A stretch of 64,000 bases of DNA from Hymenobacter yonginensis (GTDB lineage Bacteria; Bacteroidota; Bacteroidia; Cytophagales; Hymenobacteraceae), in NCBI RefSeq assembly GCF_027625995.1, contig NZ_CP115396.1, positions 2,294,001 through 2,358,000 on the forward strand, written 5' to 3'. Made by a program: the position numbers and the translations under genes. The notes beneath the pieces are model-generated. The model did not search any database. It was not told where the DNA came from and was given only the letters and a program-made list of their open reading frames with translations. Each line of letters starts with the position of its first letter. Positions within the stretch are counted from its first letter, which is position 1. Below are positions 1 through 9,199 of this stretch, piece after piece.

Positions 1-623
1 AGATTATCAGCCACCTGATCTTCGCCCACGACCTACCCATTGAGGTGTTCACCCTCGATACCGGCCGCAACTTCCAGGAAACTTATTCCACCTGGAACAA
101 GACGCTGATCCGGTACCAGAAGCCCATTGCGGTGTACGCCCCGCAGCGCGAGGCGCTGGAAAACCTGCTCCTGCAGAAAGGCCCGAACTCGTTCTACGAG
201 AGCGTGGACAACCGCAAGGAGTGCTGCCACATCCGCAAGGTGGAGCCTCTGAACCGGGCCCTGGCCGGCCGCGGGGCCTGGGTGACCGGTATCCGGGCCG
301 AACAGTCGCAGAACCGGCAGACGATGGACCCCGTGGAGTGGGACGCGGCGCACCAGCTCGTGAAAATCCACCCGCTGTTCGACTGGACCTGGGAACAGGC
401 GCTGGCCTTCGTGCAGCAGGAGGGCATTCCGGTGAACCCGCTGCACCAGCAGGGCTTCGTGAGCATCGGCTGCGCCCCCTGCACCCGCGCCATCAAGCCC
501 GGCGAGGATTTCCGGGCCGGCCGCTGGTGGTGGGAAGACCTCTCAGCCAAGGAGTGCGGCCTGCACGCCTCCGCGCATCACGACGGGCCGGATCCGGTGG
601 TGGAGCCGGTACCAGCCGGATAG
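1..623 (+). CDS. cysH: Assimilatory APS reductase (CysH), 3' part
   Basis: The gene enters from the left edge, so its start is missing; about 206 codons remain in the frame beginning at base 3. The product should reduce adenylyl sulfate (APS) to sulfite with thioredoxin as donor. The tail has the adjacent cysteine pair in ECCHIR (bases 222-227), the second pair in GCAPC (471-482) and the catalytic KECGLH near the C-terminus. The CC...CxxC set marks the [4Fe-4S] APS-reducing type rather than the cluster-free PAPS reductase. No APS kinase (CysC) is seen alone or fused to CysN, which fits reduction directly from APS. It heads a co-directional sulfur block with cysD 136 bp downstream. Confidence 0.93.
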   Translation, partial: IISHLIFAHDLPIEVFTLDTGRNFQETYSTWNKTLIRYQKPIAVYAPQREALENLLLQKGPNSFYESVDNRKECCHIRKVEPLNRALAGRGAWVTGIRAEQSQNRQTMDPVEWDAAHQLVKIHPLFDWTWEQALAFVQQEGIPVNPLHQQGFVSIGCAPCTRAIKPGEDFRAGRWWWEDLSAKECGLHASAHHDGPDPVVEPVPAG

Positions 624-632
624 CACGAGGTA

Positions 633-725
633 GAGACGCAACATTTTGCGTCTCGTCGTCAGAACGGCCGGCACCGCGCCGCCTACCCAACATCAGCACG
701 CGGGAGACGCAAAACATTGCGTCTC
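633..725. repeat. Two GAGACGCAA/TTGCGTCTC palindromes between cysH and cysD
   Basis: Two copies of the same short hairpin lie between the genes. The first has arms at 633-641 and 646-654, the second at 704-712 and 717-725, each a perfect 9-bp stem with a 4-base loop. Neither is followed by a clear T run, so they look like a dispersed palindromic repeat more than terminators. They may form alternative structures with each other. Confidence 0.85.
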
Positions 726-759
726 TACAGCCTTAAAAGCATTTGAATTCCAGACAACT

Positions 760-1668
760 ATGAGTACCTCTTTCGATTACCTCGACCGGCTGGAAGCCGA
801 AGCCATCCACATCCTGCGGGAGGTGGCGGGGCAGTTTGAGCGGCCGGCCCTGCTGTTCTCGGGCGGCAAGGATTCCATTGTGCTCACGCGCCTGGCCGAA
901 AAGGCCTTCCGCCCCGGCCGCTTCCCCTTCCCGCTGGTGCACGTGGATACCGGCCACAACTTCCCCGAGGTGCTGCAGTACCGCGACGAGCTGGCCGCCC
1001 GCCTGGGCGAAAAGCTGGTGGTGCGCAAGGTGGAGGACACCATTAAGCGGCAGCGCCTGCGCGAGCCGGGCGGCAAGTACCCCAGCCGCAACCCGCTGCA
1101 GACCTACACGCTGCTGGAGGTAATCGAGGAGTTCGAGTTTGACGCCTGCATCGGCGGGGCCCGCCGCGACGAGGAGAAGGCCCGGGCCAAGGAGCGCATC
1201 TTCTCGGTGCGCGACGAGTTTGGCCAGTGGGACCCCAAGCGCCAGCGCCCCGAACTCTGGAACATCTACAACGGCCGCATCCAGAAGGGCGAAAACGTGC
1301 GCGTGTTCCCCATTTCCAACTGGACGGAACTGGACGTGTGGCGCTACATCCAGCGCGAAAATATTCCGCTGCCCGACATCTACTTCGGCCACGAGCGCAC
1401 CTGCGTGGTGCTGCCCTCGGGCCAGCTGCTGGGCCTCACCGAGCATTTGCAGCTCGATGACGAAGATGAAATCGTGACCCGGCAGGTGCGCTTCCGCACC
1501 GTGGGCGACTCCACCTGCACCGCCGCCGTGGAAAGCGACGCCCGCACCGTGGAAGACATCATCCAGGACCTGCTGCTGGCCAAAGTAAGCGAGCGGGGCG
1601 CTACCCGCCTCGACGACAACATCTCCGAAGCCGGCATGGAAGACCGCAAGCGGAACGGATATTTCTAA
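760..1668 (+). CDS. cysD: Sulfate adenylyltransferase subunit 2 (CysD)
   Basis: ATP sulfurylase small subunit, 302 aa, the usual length for the family. With CysN it makes APS from sulfate and ATP in the cytoplasm. The N-type PP-loop motif SGGKDS is at residues 34-39. The C-terminal end (EDRKRNGYF) is typical of CysD. I chose the ATG at 760 (MSTSFDYLDR) because it begins at the conserved N-terminus. An upstream in-frame start at 646 would translate through the palindromic repeats and is unlikely. Confidence 0.96.
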   Translation: MSTSFDYLDRLEAEAIHILREVAGQFERPALLFSGGKDSIVLTRLAEKAFRPGRFPFPLVHVDTGHNFPEVLQYRDELAARLGEKLVVRKVEDTIKRQRLREPGGKYPSRNPLQTYTLLEVIEEFEFDACIGGARRDEEKARAKERIFSVRDEFGQWDPKRQRPELWNIYNGRIQKGENVRVFPISNWTELDVWRYIQRENIPLPDIYFGHERTCVVLPSGQLLGLTEHLQLDDEDEIVTRQVRFRTVGDSTCTAAVESDARTVEDIIQDLLLAKVSERGATRLDDNISEAGMEDRKRNGYF

Positions 1669-1680
1669 GTGGGGTGATGA

Positions 1681-1783
1681 GGTGATGAAGTAATGAGGTG
1701 AAAGGAGCCGTCCGGTATCCGGTTCAACCTCATCACTCCATCACCACACACTTTTCACCTCATCACCTCATTACTTCATCACC
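1681..1783. repeat. Inverted repeat of the GGTGATGAGG family between cysD and cysN
   Basis: A perfect 20-bp inverted repeat has arms at 1681-1700 and 1764-1783. Both arms extend into further GGTGATGAGGTGA units. The right arm ends only three bases before the cysN ATG, so the transcript would fold immediately upstream of the start codon. Related copies are at 30574-30780, 34040-34252 and, as a single arm, near 26399-26420. Confidence 0.85.
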
Positions 1784-1786
1784 AAT

Positions 1787-3076
1787 ATGGACTTACTTCG
1801 ATTTATCACCTGCGGGAGCGTGGACGACGGCAAGAGCACCCTGATTGGGCGGCTGCTGTACGACTCCGAATCGGTGTCGCTGGACGTGCTGGCGGCGCTG
1901 GAGAAGCGGCAGGCTTCCAACGGCACCGTGGATTTGGCCTTGCTGACCGATGGGCTGCGGGCCGAGCGGGAACAGGGCATCACCATCGACGTGGCTTACA
2001 AGTACTTCACCACGCCGCGCCGCAAGTTCATCATTACCGATGCGCCTGGCCACGTGCAGTACACCCGCAACATGGTGACGGGTGCCAGCAACGCCGACTT
2101 GGCCATTGTGCTGGTGGATGCCCGCCAGGGCGTGATTGAGCAAACCCGCCGTCACACCCTCATTGCCGCGCTGCTGGGCATCCGGCACTTTGTGCTGGCC
2201 GTGAACAAGATGGACCTGGTGAACTACGACGAGGCCGTGTTTGCCCGCATTGCCACCGACTACGCCGAGCTGACCAACCACTTCCACCTGCCCGCCGCCA
2301 CGGCCATTCCGCTGAGCGCCCTGCAGGGCGACAACGTGGTGAAGCCCAGCCAGCACCTGCCCTGGTACACCGGTCCCAGTCTGCTCCAGCACTTGGAAAG
2401 CGTGCCCGGCGCCCAGGAAACTGAGGCCGCGCCCCGCTTCCAGGTGCAGTACGTGATTCGGCCCCAGACGCCCGAGCTGCCTGACTACCGCGGCTACGCC
2501 GGCCAGATTCTGAGTGGCCAGTACCGCCGCGGCCAGCGCGTGCGGGTGCTGCCCTCGGGCCTGGAATCAGAAATTGAAGCCATTGAGGTAAACCAGCAGG
2601 AAGTGGAAACGGCGGCGGCCCCGCAGGCCGTGGTCATCCGCCTGCGCGACGACGTGGACGTGAGCCGCGGCGACGCCCTGGTGCCCGCCGGCCCCGAGGA
2701 GCCCACCCTCACCCGCGAGCTGGAAGCTACCCTATGCTGGATGAGCGAGCAGCCCCTGTGGCCCGGCCGCAAGCTGTTGGTGCAGCACCACTCGGCCCTC
2801 TCGAAAGCCGCCGTGTCGGCCATCCTCTACAAGGTGAACGTGCAGACTTTCGCCCGGGTGCACACCGAACAGGCCCAGCTCAACGACATTGTGCGCGTGC
2901 GCCTCAAAACCGCCCTGCCCCTGGCCGTGGACCACTACACCGACAACCGCACCACCGGCTCCTTCATCCTGGTCGACGAGCTGACCGGCGACACCCTGGC
3001 CGCCGGCCTGGTAGAAGCCGCCAACTCCGAGTACTTCACCGCCCCGGTAGCGCCACCAGTAGCCTTTTCAATTTAG
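1787..3076 (+). CDS. cysN: Sulfate adenylyltransferase subunit 1, GTPase (CysN)
   Basis: GTP-hydrolysing large subunit of ATP sulfurylase, 429 aa. It couples GTP hydrolysis to APS formation by CysD. The EF-Tu-like G domain is clear: P-loop GSVDDGKST at residues 10-18, DAPGH at 85-89 and NKMD at 140-143, followed by two beta-barrel domains to the end. There is no C-terminal APS kinase domain, so the protein is CysN and not the NodQ/CysNC fusion. This agrees with the APS-type CysH upstream. The start ATG lies just after an inverted repeat, and no strong Shine-Dalgarno is visible. Confidence 0.96.
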   Translation: MDLLRFITCGSVDDGKSTLIGRLLYDSESVSLDVLAALEKRQASNGTVDLALLTDGLRAEREQGITIDVAYKYFTTPRRKFIITDAPGHVQYTRNMVTGASNADLAIVLVDARQGVIEQTRRHTLIAALLGIRHFVLAVNKMDLVNYDEAVFARIATDYAELTNHFHLPAATAIPLSALQGDNVVKPSQHLPWYTGPSLLQHLESVPGAQETEAAPRFQVQYVIRPQTPELPDYRGYAGQILSGQYRRGQRVRVLPSGLESEIEAIEVNQQEVETAAAPQAVVIRLRDDVDVSRGDALVPAGPEEPTLTRELEATLCWMSEQPLWPGRKLLVQHHSALSKAAVSAILYKVNVQTFARVHTEQAQLNDIVRVRLKTALPLAVDHYTDNRTTGSFILVDELTGDTLAAGLVEAANSEYFTAPVAPPVAFSI

Positions 3077-3077
3077 T

Positions 3078-3160
3078 GCCTAGTGCTTAGCCTGTTCAAC
3101 GAACAGATACTAACTACTAAGCACTAACAACTAAGCACCAAGCACCAAGCACTAACAACT
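3078..3160. repeat. TAGTGCTTAG / CTAAGCACTA repeat cluster
   Basis: The gap between cysN and cobA is made almost entirely of TAGTGCTTAG on the left and several CTAAGCAC(C/T)A units on the right, in opposite orientation, so a hairpin can form. The last unit abuts the cobA start codon. A second member of this family is at 28407-28484. Confidence 0.8.
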
Positions 3161-3928
3161 ATGCAAACGCCCCGCCTTACGGTACTGGGTGCCGGCCCCG
3201 GCGACCCGGAGCTGCTCACGCTCAAAGGGGCGCGGGTGCTGTCGGAAGCCGATGTGATTCTGTACGACGCGCTGGCTAACCGTGCTTTGCTCGGGCACGC
3301 CCGCCCCGAGGCCGTGCTGGTGCCCGTGGGCAAGCGGCGCGGCATGCGCAGCCACTCGCAGGACGACATCAACGCCCTGATTGTGGACTACGCCCGCCAC
3401 TACGGCCACGTGGTGCGCCTCAAGGGTGGCGACCCGTTTGTGTTCGGGCGCGGCCGGGAGGAAATGCTCTACGCCGGAGCCCACGGCCTGCTCACGGACT
3501 ATGTGCCCGGCATCAGCAGCGCGGTGGCCGCGGCCGGGGCAGCGGGCATTCCCGTCACGCATCGGGGCTTGAGTGAAGGATTCCGGGTAATTACGGCTAC
3601 CACCGCCTCCGGCGAGCTGGCCGGCAGCATCCGGGAAGCTGCCCGCGACGCCCGGGGCACCACCGTCATTCTGATGGGCCTGGGCGAGCTGCCGCGCATT
3701 GTGCAGGCTTTCTGCGAGCAGGGCCACGCCGATACGCCGGCCGCCATCATCCAGAACGGCACCCTGCCCCACGCCCGGCTGGTAACCGGCCCGGTTGCCG
3801 AGCTGCCCGCCCGCGCCGCCGCCGCCGAAATCGGCGCGCCGGCCATCATCATCATCGGCGAAGTAACCCGCCTAGCCACCCCGGAGAAGCTGGCGCTGCT
3901 GCCTGAACTGTACGCGGCAGTAGCCTGA
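3161..3928 (+). CDS. cobA: Uroporphyrinogen-III C-methyltransferase (SUMT)
   Basis: S-adenosylmethionine-dependent methylation of uroporphyrinogen III to precorrin-2, the first committed step to siroheme. The 255-aa protein has the tetrapyrrole methylase pattern: GAGPGDPELLT near residue 10, the RLKGGDPFVFGRG loop, the VPGISSA segment and the THRG region. In E. coli this activity is the C-terminal half of CysG. Here it is a separate protein, and the dehydrogenase/ferrochelatase part is encoded at 11882. The placement inside the sulfate block points to siroheme supply for CysI rather than to cobalamin synthesis. Confidence 0.95.
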   Translation: MQTPRLTVLGAGPGDPELLTLKGARVLSEADVILYDALANRALLGHARPEAVLVPVGKRRGMRSHSQDDINALIVDYARHYGHVVRLKGGDPFVFGRGREEMLYAGAHGLLTDYVPGISSAVAAAGAAGIPVTHRGLSEGFRVITATTASGELAGSIREAARDARGTTVILMGLGELPRIVQAFCEQGHADTPAAIIQNGTLPHARLVTGPVAELPARAAAAEIGAPAIIIIGEVTRLATPEKLALLPELYAAVA

Positions 3929-3948
3929 TCAGAACACCACAAGCAGCA

Positions 3949-4095
3949 CGTCATGCTGAGCGAAGCCGAAGCATCTCTACCGCTGGCTAATCAGATAGCA
4001 GCACCGATAACCGCTCCATAGCCCAGGATTTAAACCCTGGGCTACTGAACCGCCACAACGAAGCGGTAGAGATGCTTCGGCAAGCTCAGCATGAC
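3949..4095. repeat. Nested inverted repeat, GTCATGCTGAGC family
   Basis: The outer arms are at 3949-3984 and 4062-4095 (core GTCATGCTGAGC...GAAGCATCTCTACCGC). Between them sits an independent hairpin TAGCCCAGG/CCTGGGCTA at about 4019-4044. Sister elements with the same outer arms but different inner parts are at 23883-23975 and 25241-25386. Confidence 0.85.
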
Positions 4096-4144
4096 TTCTT
4101 CTTTCTCTGACGCGCCCAACCCACTGCCCCAACCACCACGTCCT

Positions 4145-6001
4145 ATGTCTCTTCTTTCAGCTTCCCCCACGCTTCCCATTGGCCTCGACGACCAGGCGCT
4201 GCAGCAGCTGGCAGCGAGCCTCACCTCCCAGCAGCTGGTGTGGCTGAGCGGCTACTTGTACGGCCGCGCCGGCGCGGCAGCGCCCCCCATTGCGGCCGTG
4301 GCCCCGGCTCCGGCGGTGGTGGAAGCAGCCGCGGCTAGTCGGCTCACCATCCTGTTTGGCTCCCAGACCGGCAACAGCAAGAAAGCCGCCGGCCTAGTGG
4401 CCGAGGCGGCCCGCCGCCGGGGCCTGCAGCCGCAGGTGCGCGACATGAACGACTACCCCACCAAAGACCTCAAAACCGAGCAGTTGCTATTGGTGGTGGT
4501 GAGCACCCAGGGGGAAGGCGACCCACCCATTGCGGCCGAGGAGCTGCACCAGTTCCTGCTCAGCAGCCGCGCACCCAAGCTGCCCGACCTCCAGTACGCC
4601 GTGCTGGCCCTGGGCGACAAAAGCTACCTGCAGTTCTGCCAGACCGGCTTCGAGTTCGACCAGCGCCTGGCCGAGCTGGGTGGCCGCCGCCTTGTGGAGC
4701 GGCTGGACTGCGACGTGACCTTCGAGGACGAAACCCGCCAGTGGGCCGAGCAGGTGCTCAGCCGCATTGCCGAGCTGCAGCCCGCCCCGGCCCCCGTAAC
4801 GGCCGGCGCAACCGTGGCCGCGCCGGTGGTGGCGGTAGTGGGTGCGGGCTACGCGCCGGAAGTGGCCCCGCTGCCCGCCGCCGTGGAGTACAACGCCCGC
4901 AACCCTTTCGGGGCGGAGCTGCTGGAAAAGATTCAGCTCAACGGCCGGGGCTCTACCAAGGAAACCTACCACCTGGAGTTTTCCTTGGCTGATTCGGGTC
5001 TGACCTACGAGCCCTGCGACGCCCTGATGGTGCAGCCCCGCAACCGCCCCACGCTGGTGCAGGAGGTGCTGCAGGCTGCCCGCCTAGCCGAAGCCGCCCC
5101 CGTGCGCCTCGAAGCTGAGGAGCTGGACCTGACCACCGTCCTCACCGAGCGGCTGGAGCTGTCGGTTATCACCCGCGACGTGCTGGAGCGCTACGCCGCC
5201 GTGGCCCCGCAGTACCCGCGCCTCCGCGAAATTCTGGCTGATACGGCCGGGCTGGGCACTTACCTCTACGGCCGCGACGTGGCCGATTTGCTGACCGAGT
5301 TTCCGGTGGAGCTGTCAGGGCAACAGCTGGCGGCGGTGCTGCGGCCGTTGCCGGCCCGGGCCTACTCTATTGCCTCGTCGCTGCTGGCGCACCCCGAGGA
5401 AGTGCACCTGACGGTGGGGGCCGTGCGCTACGAAACCCACGGCCGCGCCAAGCACGGGGCCTGCTCCGGCTACCAGGCCGACTACCTCAGCCTCGGCGAC
5501 ACGGCCCGGGTGTGGGTGGACCGCAACGAGTACTTCAAGCTGCCGCCGAACGCCGCCACTGACATTATAATGGTGGGCCCCGGCACCGGGGTAGCGCCCT
5601 TCCGGGCCTTTGTGGAAGAACGGGCCGAAACCGGCGCTACCGGCCGCAACTGGCTGGTGTTCGGCAACCCCCACTTCACCACCGACTTCCTGTACCAGAC
5701 CGAGTGGCAGCAGCACCTCAAGCGCGGCACCCTCGACCGCCTCGACGTGGCCTTTTCCCGCGACCAGGCCCAGAAGCTCTACGTGCAGCACCGCCTGCTG
5801 GAACAGAGCCGCCGCGTGTACGAGCAGCTCGAAAACGGGGCCTGCTTCTACGTGTGCGGTGACAAATCCCGCATGGCCCACGACGTGCAGCAGGCCCTGC
5901 GCCAGATCATCCAGCAGGAAAGCGGCCACGATGCCGACTACGCCGCCGAGTACCTGCGCCAGCTCAAAAAGTCGCGCCGGTTTTTGGAGGATGTGTACTA
6001 A
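4145..6001 (+). CDS. cysJ: NADPH-sulfite reductase flavoprotein alpha subunit (CysJ)
   Basis: Diflavin reductase, 618 aa, passing electrons from NADPH through FAD and FMN to the CysI hemoprotein. After a helical and Ala/Pro-rich N-terminal stretch (1-65), the flavodoxin domain starts at LTILFGSQTGN (about residue 67) and includes VVSTQGEGDPP. The FAD-binding RAYSIASS, the NADPH-binding GPGTGVAPFRAF and the YVCGDKSRMA segment follow in order. The protein ends in the expected aromatic tail (DVY). I use the ATG at 4145 (MSLLSASPTL). The ATG at 4091 lies inside the repeat arm and would add an unlike N-terminus. Confidence 0.95.
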   Translation: MSLLSASPTLPIGLDDQALQQLAASLTSQQLVWLSGYLYGRAGAAAPPIAAVAPAPAVVEAAAASRLTILFGSQTGNSKKAAGLVAEAARRRGLQPQVRDMNDYPTKDLKTEQLLLVVVSTQGEGDPPIAAEELHQFLLSSRAPKLPDLQYAVLALGDKSYLQFCQTGFEFDQRLAELGGRRLVERLDCDVTFEDETRQWAEQVLSRIAELQPAPAPVTAGATVAAPVVAVVGAGYAPEVAPLPAAVEYNARNPFGAELLEKIQLNGRGSTKETYHLEFSLADSGLTYEPCDALMVQPRNRPTLVQEVLQAARLAEAAPVRLEAEELDLTTVLTERLELSVITRDVLERYAAVAPQYPRLREILADTAGLGTYLYGRDVADLLTEFPVELSGQQLAAVLRPLPARAYSIASSLLAHPEEVHLTVGAVRYETHGRAKHGACSGYQADYLSLGDTARVWVDRNEYFKLPPNAATDIIMVGPGTGVAPFRAFVEERAETGATGRNWLVFGNPHFTTDFLYQTEWQQHLKRGTLDRLDVAFSRDQAQKLYVQHRLLEQSRRVYEQLENGACFYVCGDKSRMAHDVQQALRQIIQQESGHDADYAAEYLRQLKKSRRFLEDVY

Positions 6002-6002
6002 A

Positions 6003-6145
6003 AACTAGAGCTAAAAAACTAGCTCCCCTCCTTGGAAAGGAGGGGTTGGGGGTGGTTGATCCTCGTCAGGACGATATCTACTTCTAGTTCTTAGCTCTAA
6101 AACTCAACCACCCCTAACCCCTCCTTTCCAAGGAGGGGAGCTAGC
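6003..6145. repeat. Inverted repeat of the CTCCCCTCCTT family downstream of cysJ
   Basis: The arms are at about 6018-6060 and 6103-6145 (core AGCTCCCCTCCTTGGAAAGG), with a shorter outer pair AGAGCTAA/TTAGCTCT. The sister copy is at 17091-17263. The left arm is itself a small hairpin (CCCCTCCTT/AAGGAGGGG). The remaining bases to 6290 are GC-rich with a possible GCCCC/GGGGC hairpin near 6210-6235. I recognise no riboswitch signature in them. Confidence 0.8.
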
Positions 6146-6290
6146 CCTAAAACCCTTCTTCCGTTCCATGCCTGCCGTTTTTCCAAGACGATGTTGTAGC
6201 CGGTAACGGCCGCTGCGCCCCGGGCGCGGGGGCTGCGCCGGCCTGCCGTCTGCCCCGCCCCGGGTTCTTTCTCCCCTTGTAAAAACATAC

Positions 6291-9194
6291 ATGAAACATC
6301 TTCTTTCCTCTTCCTTACTAGTCCCGGCGCTGGTTGCAGCCAGCGCCACCGGCCTGCACGCCCAAGAGGCCCTGATTTCGGTGAGCGGCACCGTGCGCGA
6401 AAAAACTACCGGCGAGCCGCTGCCGGGCGTGAGCGTTATTGTGAAGGGCGGCACCACCGGCACGCTCAGCGACGGTAACGGCCAGTTTGCCCTGAAAGCC
6501 AAGCTTCGGTTCCCGTTTACGCTGGTGTTCAACACGCTGGGCTACGAGTCGCGGGAGCTGGAAATTGCCAGCGGCAGCCAGCCCATCAGCGTGCAGCTGG
6601 AGTCGAAGGCCGTGTCGATGAACGAGGTGGTGGTGTCAGCGTCGCGGGTGGAGGAAAGCCGGCTGACCTCGCCGGTGGCCATTGAGAAGCTCGACATCCG
6701 GGCCATCAAGGAAACACCGGCCCCCAGCTTTTATGACGCGCTGGAAAACGTGAAGGGCGTGCAGATGACCACCAGCTCGCTCACGTTCAAAGTGCCCAAC
6801 ACCCGCGGCTTCAACATCCCCAACAACTTCCGCTTTATGCAGCTGGTGGACGGGGTGGATATGCAGGCGGCCACGTTGGGCGTGCCGCTGGGCAACGCCA
6901 TCGGGCCCACCGAGCTGGACGTGGCTTCGGTGGAAATTACGCCCGGCGCGGCCTCGGCCCTGTACGGTATGAACGCCATCAACGGCATGGCCAACCTCAC
7001 CACCAAAAGCCCCTTCAACTACCAGGGCCTGAGCGTGTACCAGAAGGTGGGCGTCAACCACGTGGACGGCAAAGACCGGGACCCGAGCGTGCTGACGGAA
7101 ACGGCCGTGCGCTGGGCCCAGAGCCTGGGCGCTTCGGGCCGCTGGGCCTATAAGGTGAACGGCAGCTTCCTGCGCGGCACCGACTGGCTGGCCAACACCC
7201 AAAACGACCAGAACCCGCAGAACCTGGCCTCGGCCAACCCGCGCTTCCCGGAGCTGAGCGGGGCCAACAACCCCGCCGCCGACCTCTGGAACCGCTACGG
7301 CGACGACAACGCCGGCAACGTGAGCATCACCATTCCCTACAACGGCCGCAACGAAACCTTCAACGTGCGCCGCACGGGCTACTACGAGCGGGACCTCACC
7401 AACCCCATCGTGCGCAACATCAAGGCCGATGCCAGCCTGCACTACAAGCTCACCGACAAGCTGGAGCTGAGCTACGGCTACCGGTTCGGGCTGATGGACG
7501 GCGTGTTTCAGCGCGGCAACAAGATTCAGCTCGACGGCGTGACGGTGCAGAACCACAAGGTGGAGCTGAAGGGTGAGAACTTCACGGCCCGGGCCTATAT
7601 GCTGGTCGAAAACACCGGCAACTCCTACAACCTCAACCCGCTGGCCCTGAACCTGGACCTGCAGAACGGCTCCAACGCCGCCTGGGGCACGAAGTTCCGA
7701 ACGGAGCTGCAAAGCCAGCTGAGCGGCGGCACCCCGCTGGCCCAGGCCATGCAGCAGGCCCGCACCGTGGCCGATGCCGGCCGCGCCGTGCCCGGTACAC
7801 CTGCCTTCGACGCCCTGAAAGCCCAGATTGTGAAAACCAACAACTGGGACAGCGGCGTGAACGTGCCCGGCGCGCCCATCCCGGGCGGGGCCGCCCTCAC
7901 CCAGCGCAGCCGCACCTACCACACCGACGCCATCTGGCACCTGGGCCCCCGGGTGAAATTTGCCGATGTGCTGCTGGGGGCCGATGCCCGCCTGTATGAG
8001 GTGATTCCGGACGGCAACAACTTCGTGGATTTCAGCCGCCCGCTCACCGAGCGCACCCAGCCCGGCGGCCAGAACCAGTACTACAAGAAAATCGGGGGCT
8101 TCGGGCAGGCCACCAAGCGCCTGCTGCAGGACCGCCTGAAGCTCACCGCCTCGCTGCGCCTGGACTATAACCCCGAGTTCAACCCCAAGCTGAACCCGCG
8201 GGTGGCGGCGGTGTACACGGCCGGCGGCCTGCACAACTTCCGGGCTTCGTACCAGAACGGCTGGCGCTTCCCGTCGCTGTTTGAGGCGCTGTCGTTTGTG
8301 AACAACGGCAATGTGCGCCGGGTGGGCGGTCTGGCCCGGGTGAACGAGGGCCTGAACTACCTCGACAATTCCTACACGCTGGCGTCTATTTCGCAGTTCA
8401 ACGCCGCCGTGAATGCCTACGTGGCCGCCAACGCCGGCACCACCGCCAGCCAGGCCGCCCTGCGCCCCGAAATCCGGGGCGTGCTGCAAGTCGGCAACCT
8501 GCCCACCGAGCAGCCCGAGCAAATCAACGCCTACGAAGTAGGCTACCGCAGCGTGCTGCTGGATAACCGCCTCTCCATCGACGCCGACGCATACGTGAAC
8601 ATCTACTCCGGCTTCCTGGGCCAAGTGGAGGTGAGCGTGCCCAAAAACGCCGCCGGCCAGCAGGTGCAGGTGGGTTCCGACGATGCCGTGCTGGCCGCCC
8701 TCAACAGCAACCGCGCCGCCCGCCAGGACCGGTACCGGGTGTATACCAATGCCCGCAACAACTACCGCAGCTACGGCTCCACGCTGGGCGTTACCTACAA
8801 CTTCTACCAGAAGTACACCCTGGGCGGCAACGTGAACTACAACGCCCTGTCGGCCAACAACGCCCCCGACATCTTCGTGACGGGCTTCAACACCCCGCAC
8901 TGGGTCACCAACGTGAGCTTCGGCAACCGCGAAATTGTGCGCAACGTGGGCTTCAACGTGGTGTGGCGTCACCAGAGCACCTTCTACTGGGAAAGCCCCC
9001 TGGCCAACGGCCGCGTGCCCGCCTACCAAACCGTGGATGCCCAGGTGAACGTGCGTGTGCCCGCCCTCAAAACCACCATCAAGGCCGGCGGGGCCAACCT
9101 CTTCAACAACCGCTACTACCAGTACGCCGCCGGCCCCACCATCGGGGGCCTGTACTACGTGGCGTTGACTTTTGACAACACCGTGCTACGGTAA
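6291..9194 (+). CDS. TonB-dependent receptor with carboxypeptidase-type N-domain
   Basis: Outer-membrane receptor of 967 aa. A signal peptide (MKHLLSSSLL to LHAQ, about 24 aa) is followed by a CarboxypepD_reg-like beta-sandwich (about 27-112: VSGTVREKTTGEPLPGVSV). Next comes a plug domain (about 120-240: NEVVVSASRVEESRL, FYDALENVKGVQM, GAASALYGMNAINGMANLTT). A long TonB barrel rich in aromatic strands completes it. The C-terminus is not a SusC-type pairing and no SusD follows. Its place between cysJ and cysI suggests import of a sulfur source such as sulfate, a sulfonate or a sulfate ester. That substrate is inference from position only. Confidence 0.92.
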   Translation: MKHLLSSSLLVPALVAASATGLHAQEALISVSGTVREKTTGEPLPGVSVIVKGGTTGTLSDGNGQFALKAKLRFPFTLVFNTLGYESRELEIASGSQPISVQLESKAVSMNEVVVSASRVEESRLTSPVAIEKLDIRAIKETPAPSFYDALENVKGVQMTTSSLTFKVPNTRGFNIPNNFRFMQLVDGVDMQAATLGVPLGNAIGPTELDVASVEITPGAASALYGMNAINGMANLTTKSPFNYQGLSVYQKVGVNHVDGKDRDPSVLTETAVRWAQSLGASGRWAYKVNGSFLRGTDWLANTQNDQNPQNLASANPRFPELSGANNPAADLWNRYGDDNAGNVSITIPYNGRNETFNVRRTGYYERDLTNPIVRNIKADASLHYKLTDKLELSYGYRFGLMDGVFQRGNKIQLDGVTVQNHKVELKGENFTARAYMLVENTGNSYNLNPLALNLDLQNGSNAAWGTKFRTELQSQLSGGTPLAQAMQQARTVADAGRAVPGTPAFDALKAQIVKTNNWDSGVNVPGAPIPGGAALTQRSRTYHTDAIWHLGPRVKFADVLLGADARLYEVIPDGNNFVDFSRPLTERTQPGGQNQYYKKIGGFGQATKRLLQDRLKLTASLRLDYNPEFNPKLNPRVAAVYTAGGLHNFRASYQNGWRFPSLFEALSFVNNGNVRRVGGLARVNEGLNYLDNSYTLASISQFNAAVNAYVAANAGTTASQAALRPEIRGVLQVGNLPTEQPEQINAYEVGYRSVLLDNRLSIDADAYVNIYSGFLGQVEVSVPKNAAGQQVQVGSDDAVLAALNSNRAARQDRYRVYTNARNNYRSYGSTLGVTYNFYQKYTLGGNVNYNALSANNAPDIFVTGFNTPHWVTNVSFGNREIVRNVGFNVVWRHQSTFYWESPLANGRVPAYQTVDAQVNVRVPALKTTIKAGGANLFNNRYYQYAAGPTIGGLYYVALTFDNTVLR

Positions 9195-9199
9195 GTGTG

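Noticed and set aside
3161-3928. CobA as part of cobalamin synthesis
   Set aside because: No other cob/cbi genes are present and the precorrin-2 dehydrogenase partner plus sulfite reductase lie in the same block, so siroheme is the better reading.
6146-6290. Riboswitch (SAM, TPP or cobalamin type) upstream of the TonB receptor
   Set aside because: I found GC-rich hairpins but none of the conserved core sequences of these classes.
6636-9029. Long minus-strand ORF (797 aa) opposite the first TonB receptor
   Set aside because: It is the antisense frame of a well-supported receptor gene, rich in Val/His/Gly/Ala as expected from complementing high-GC codons, with no domain or signal.
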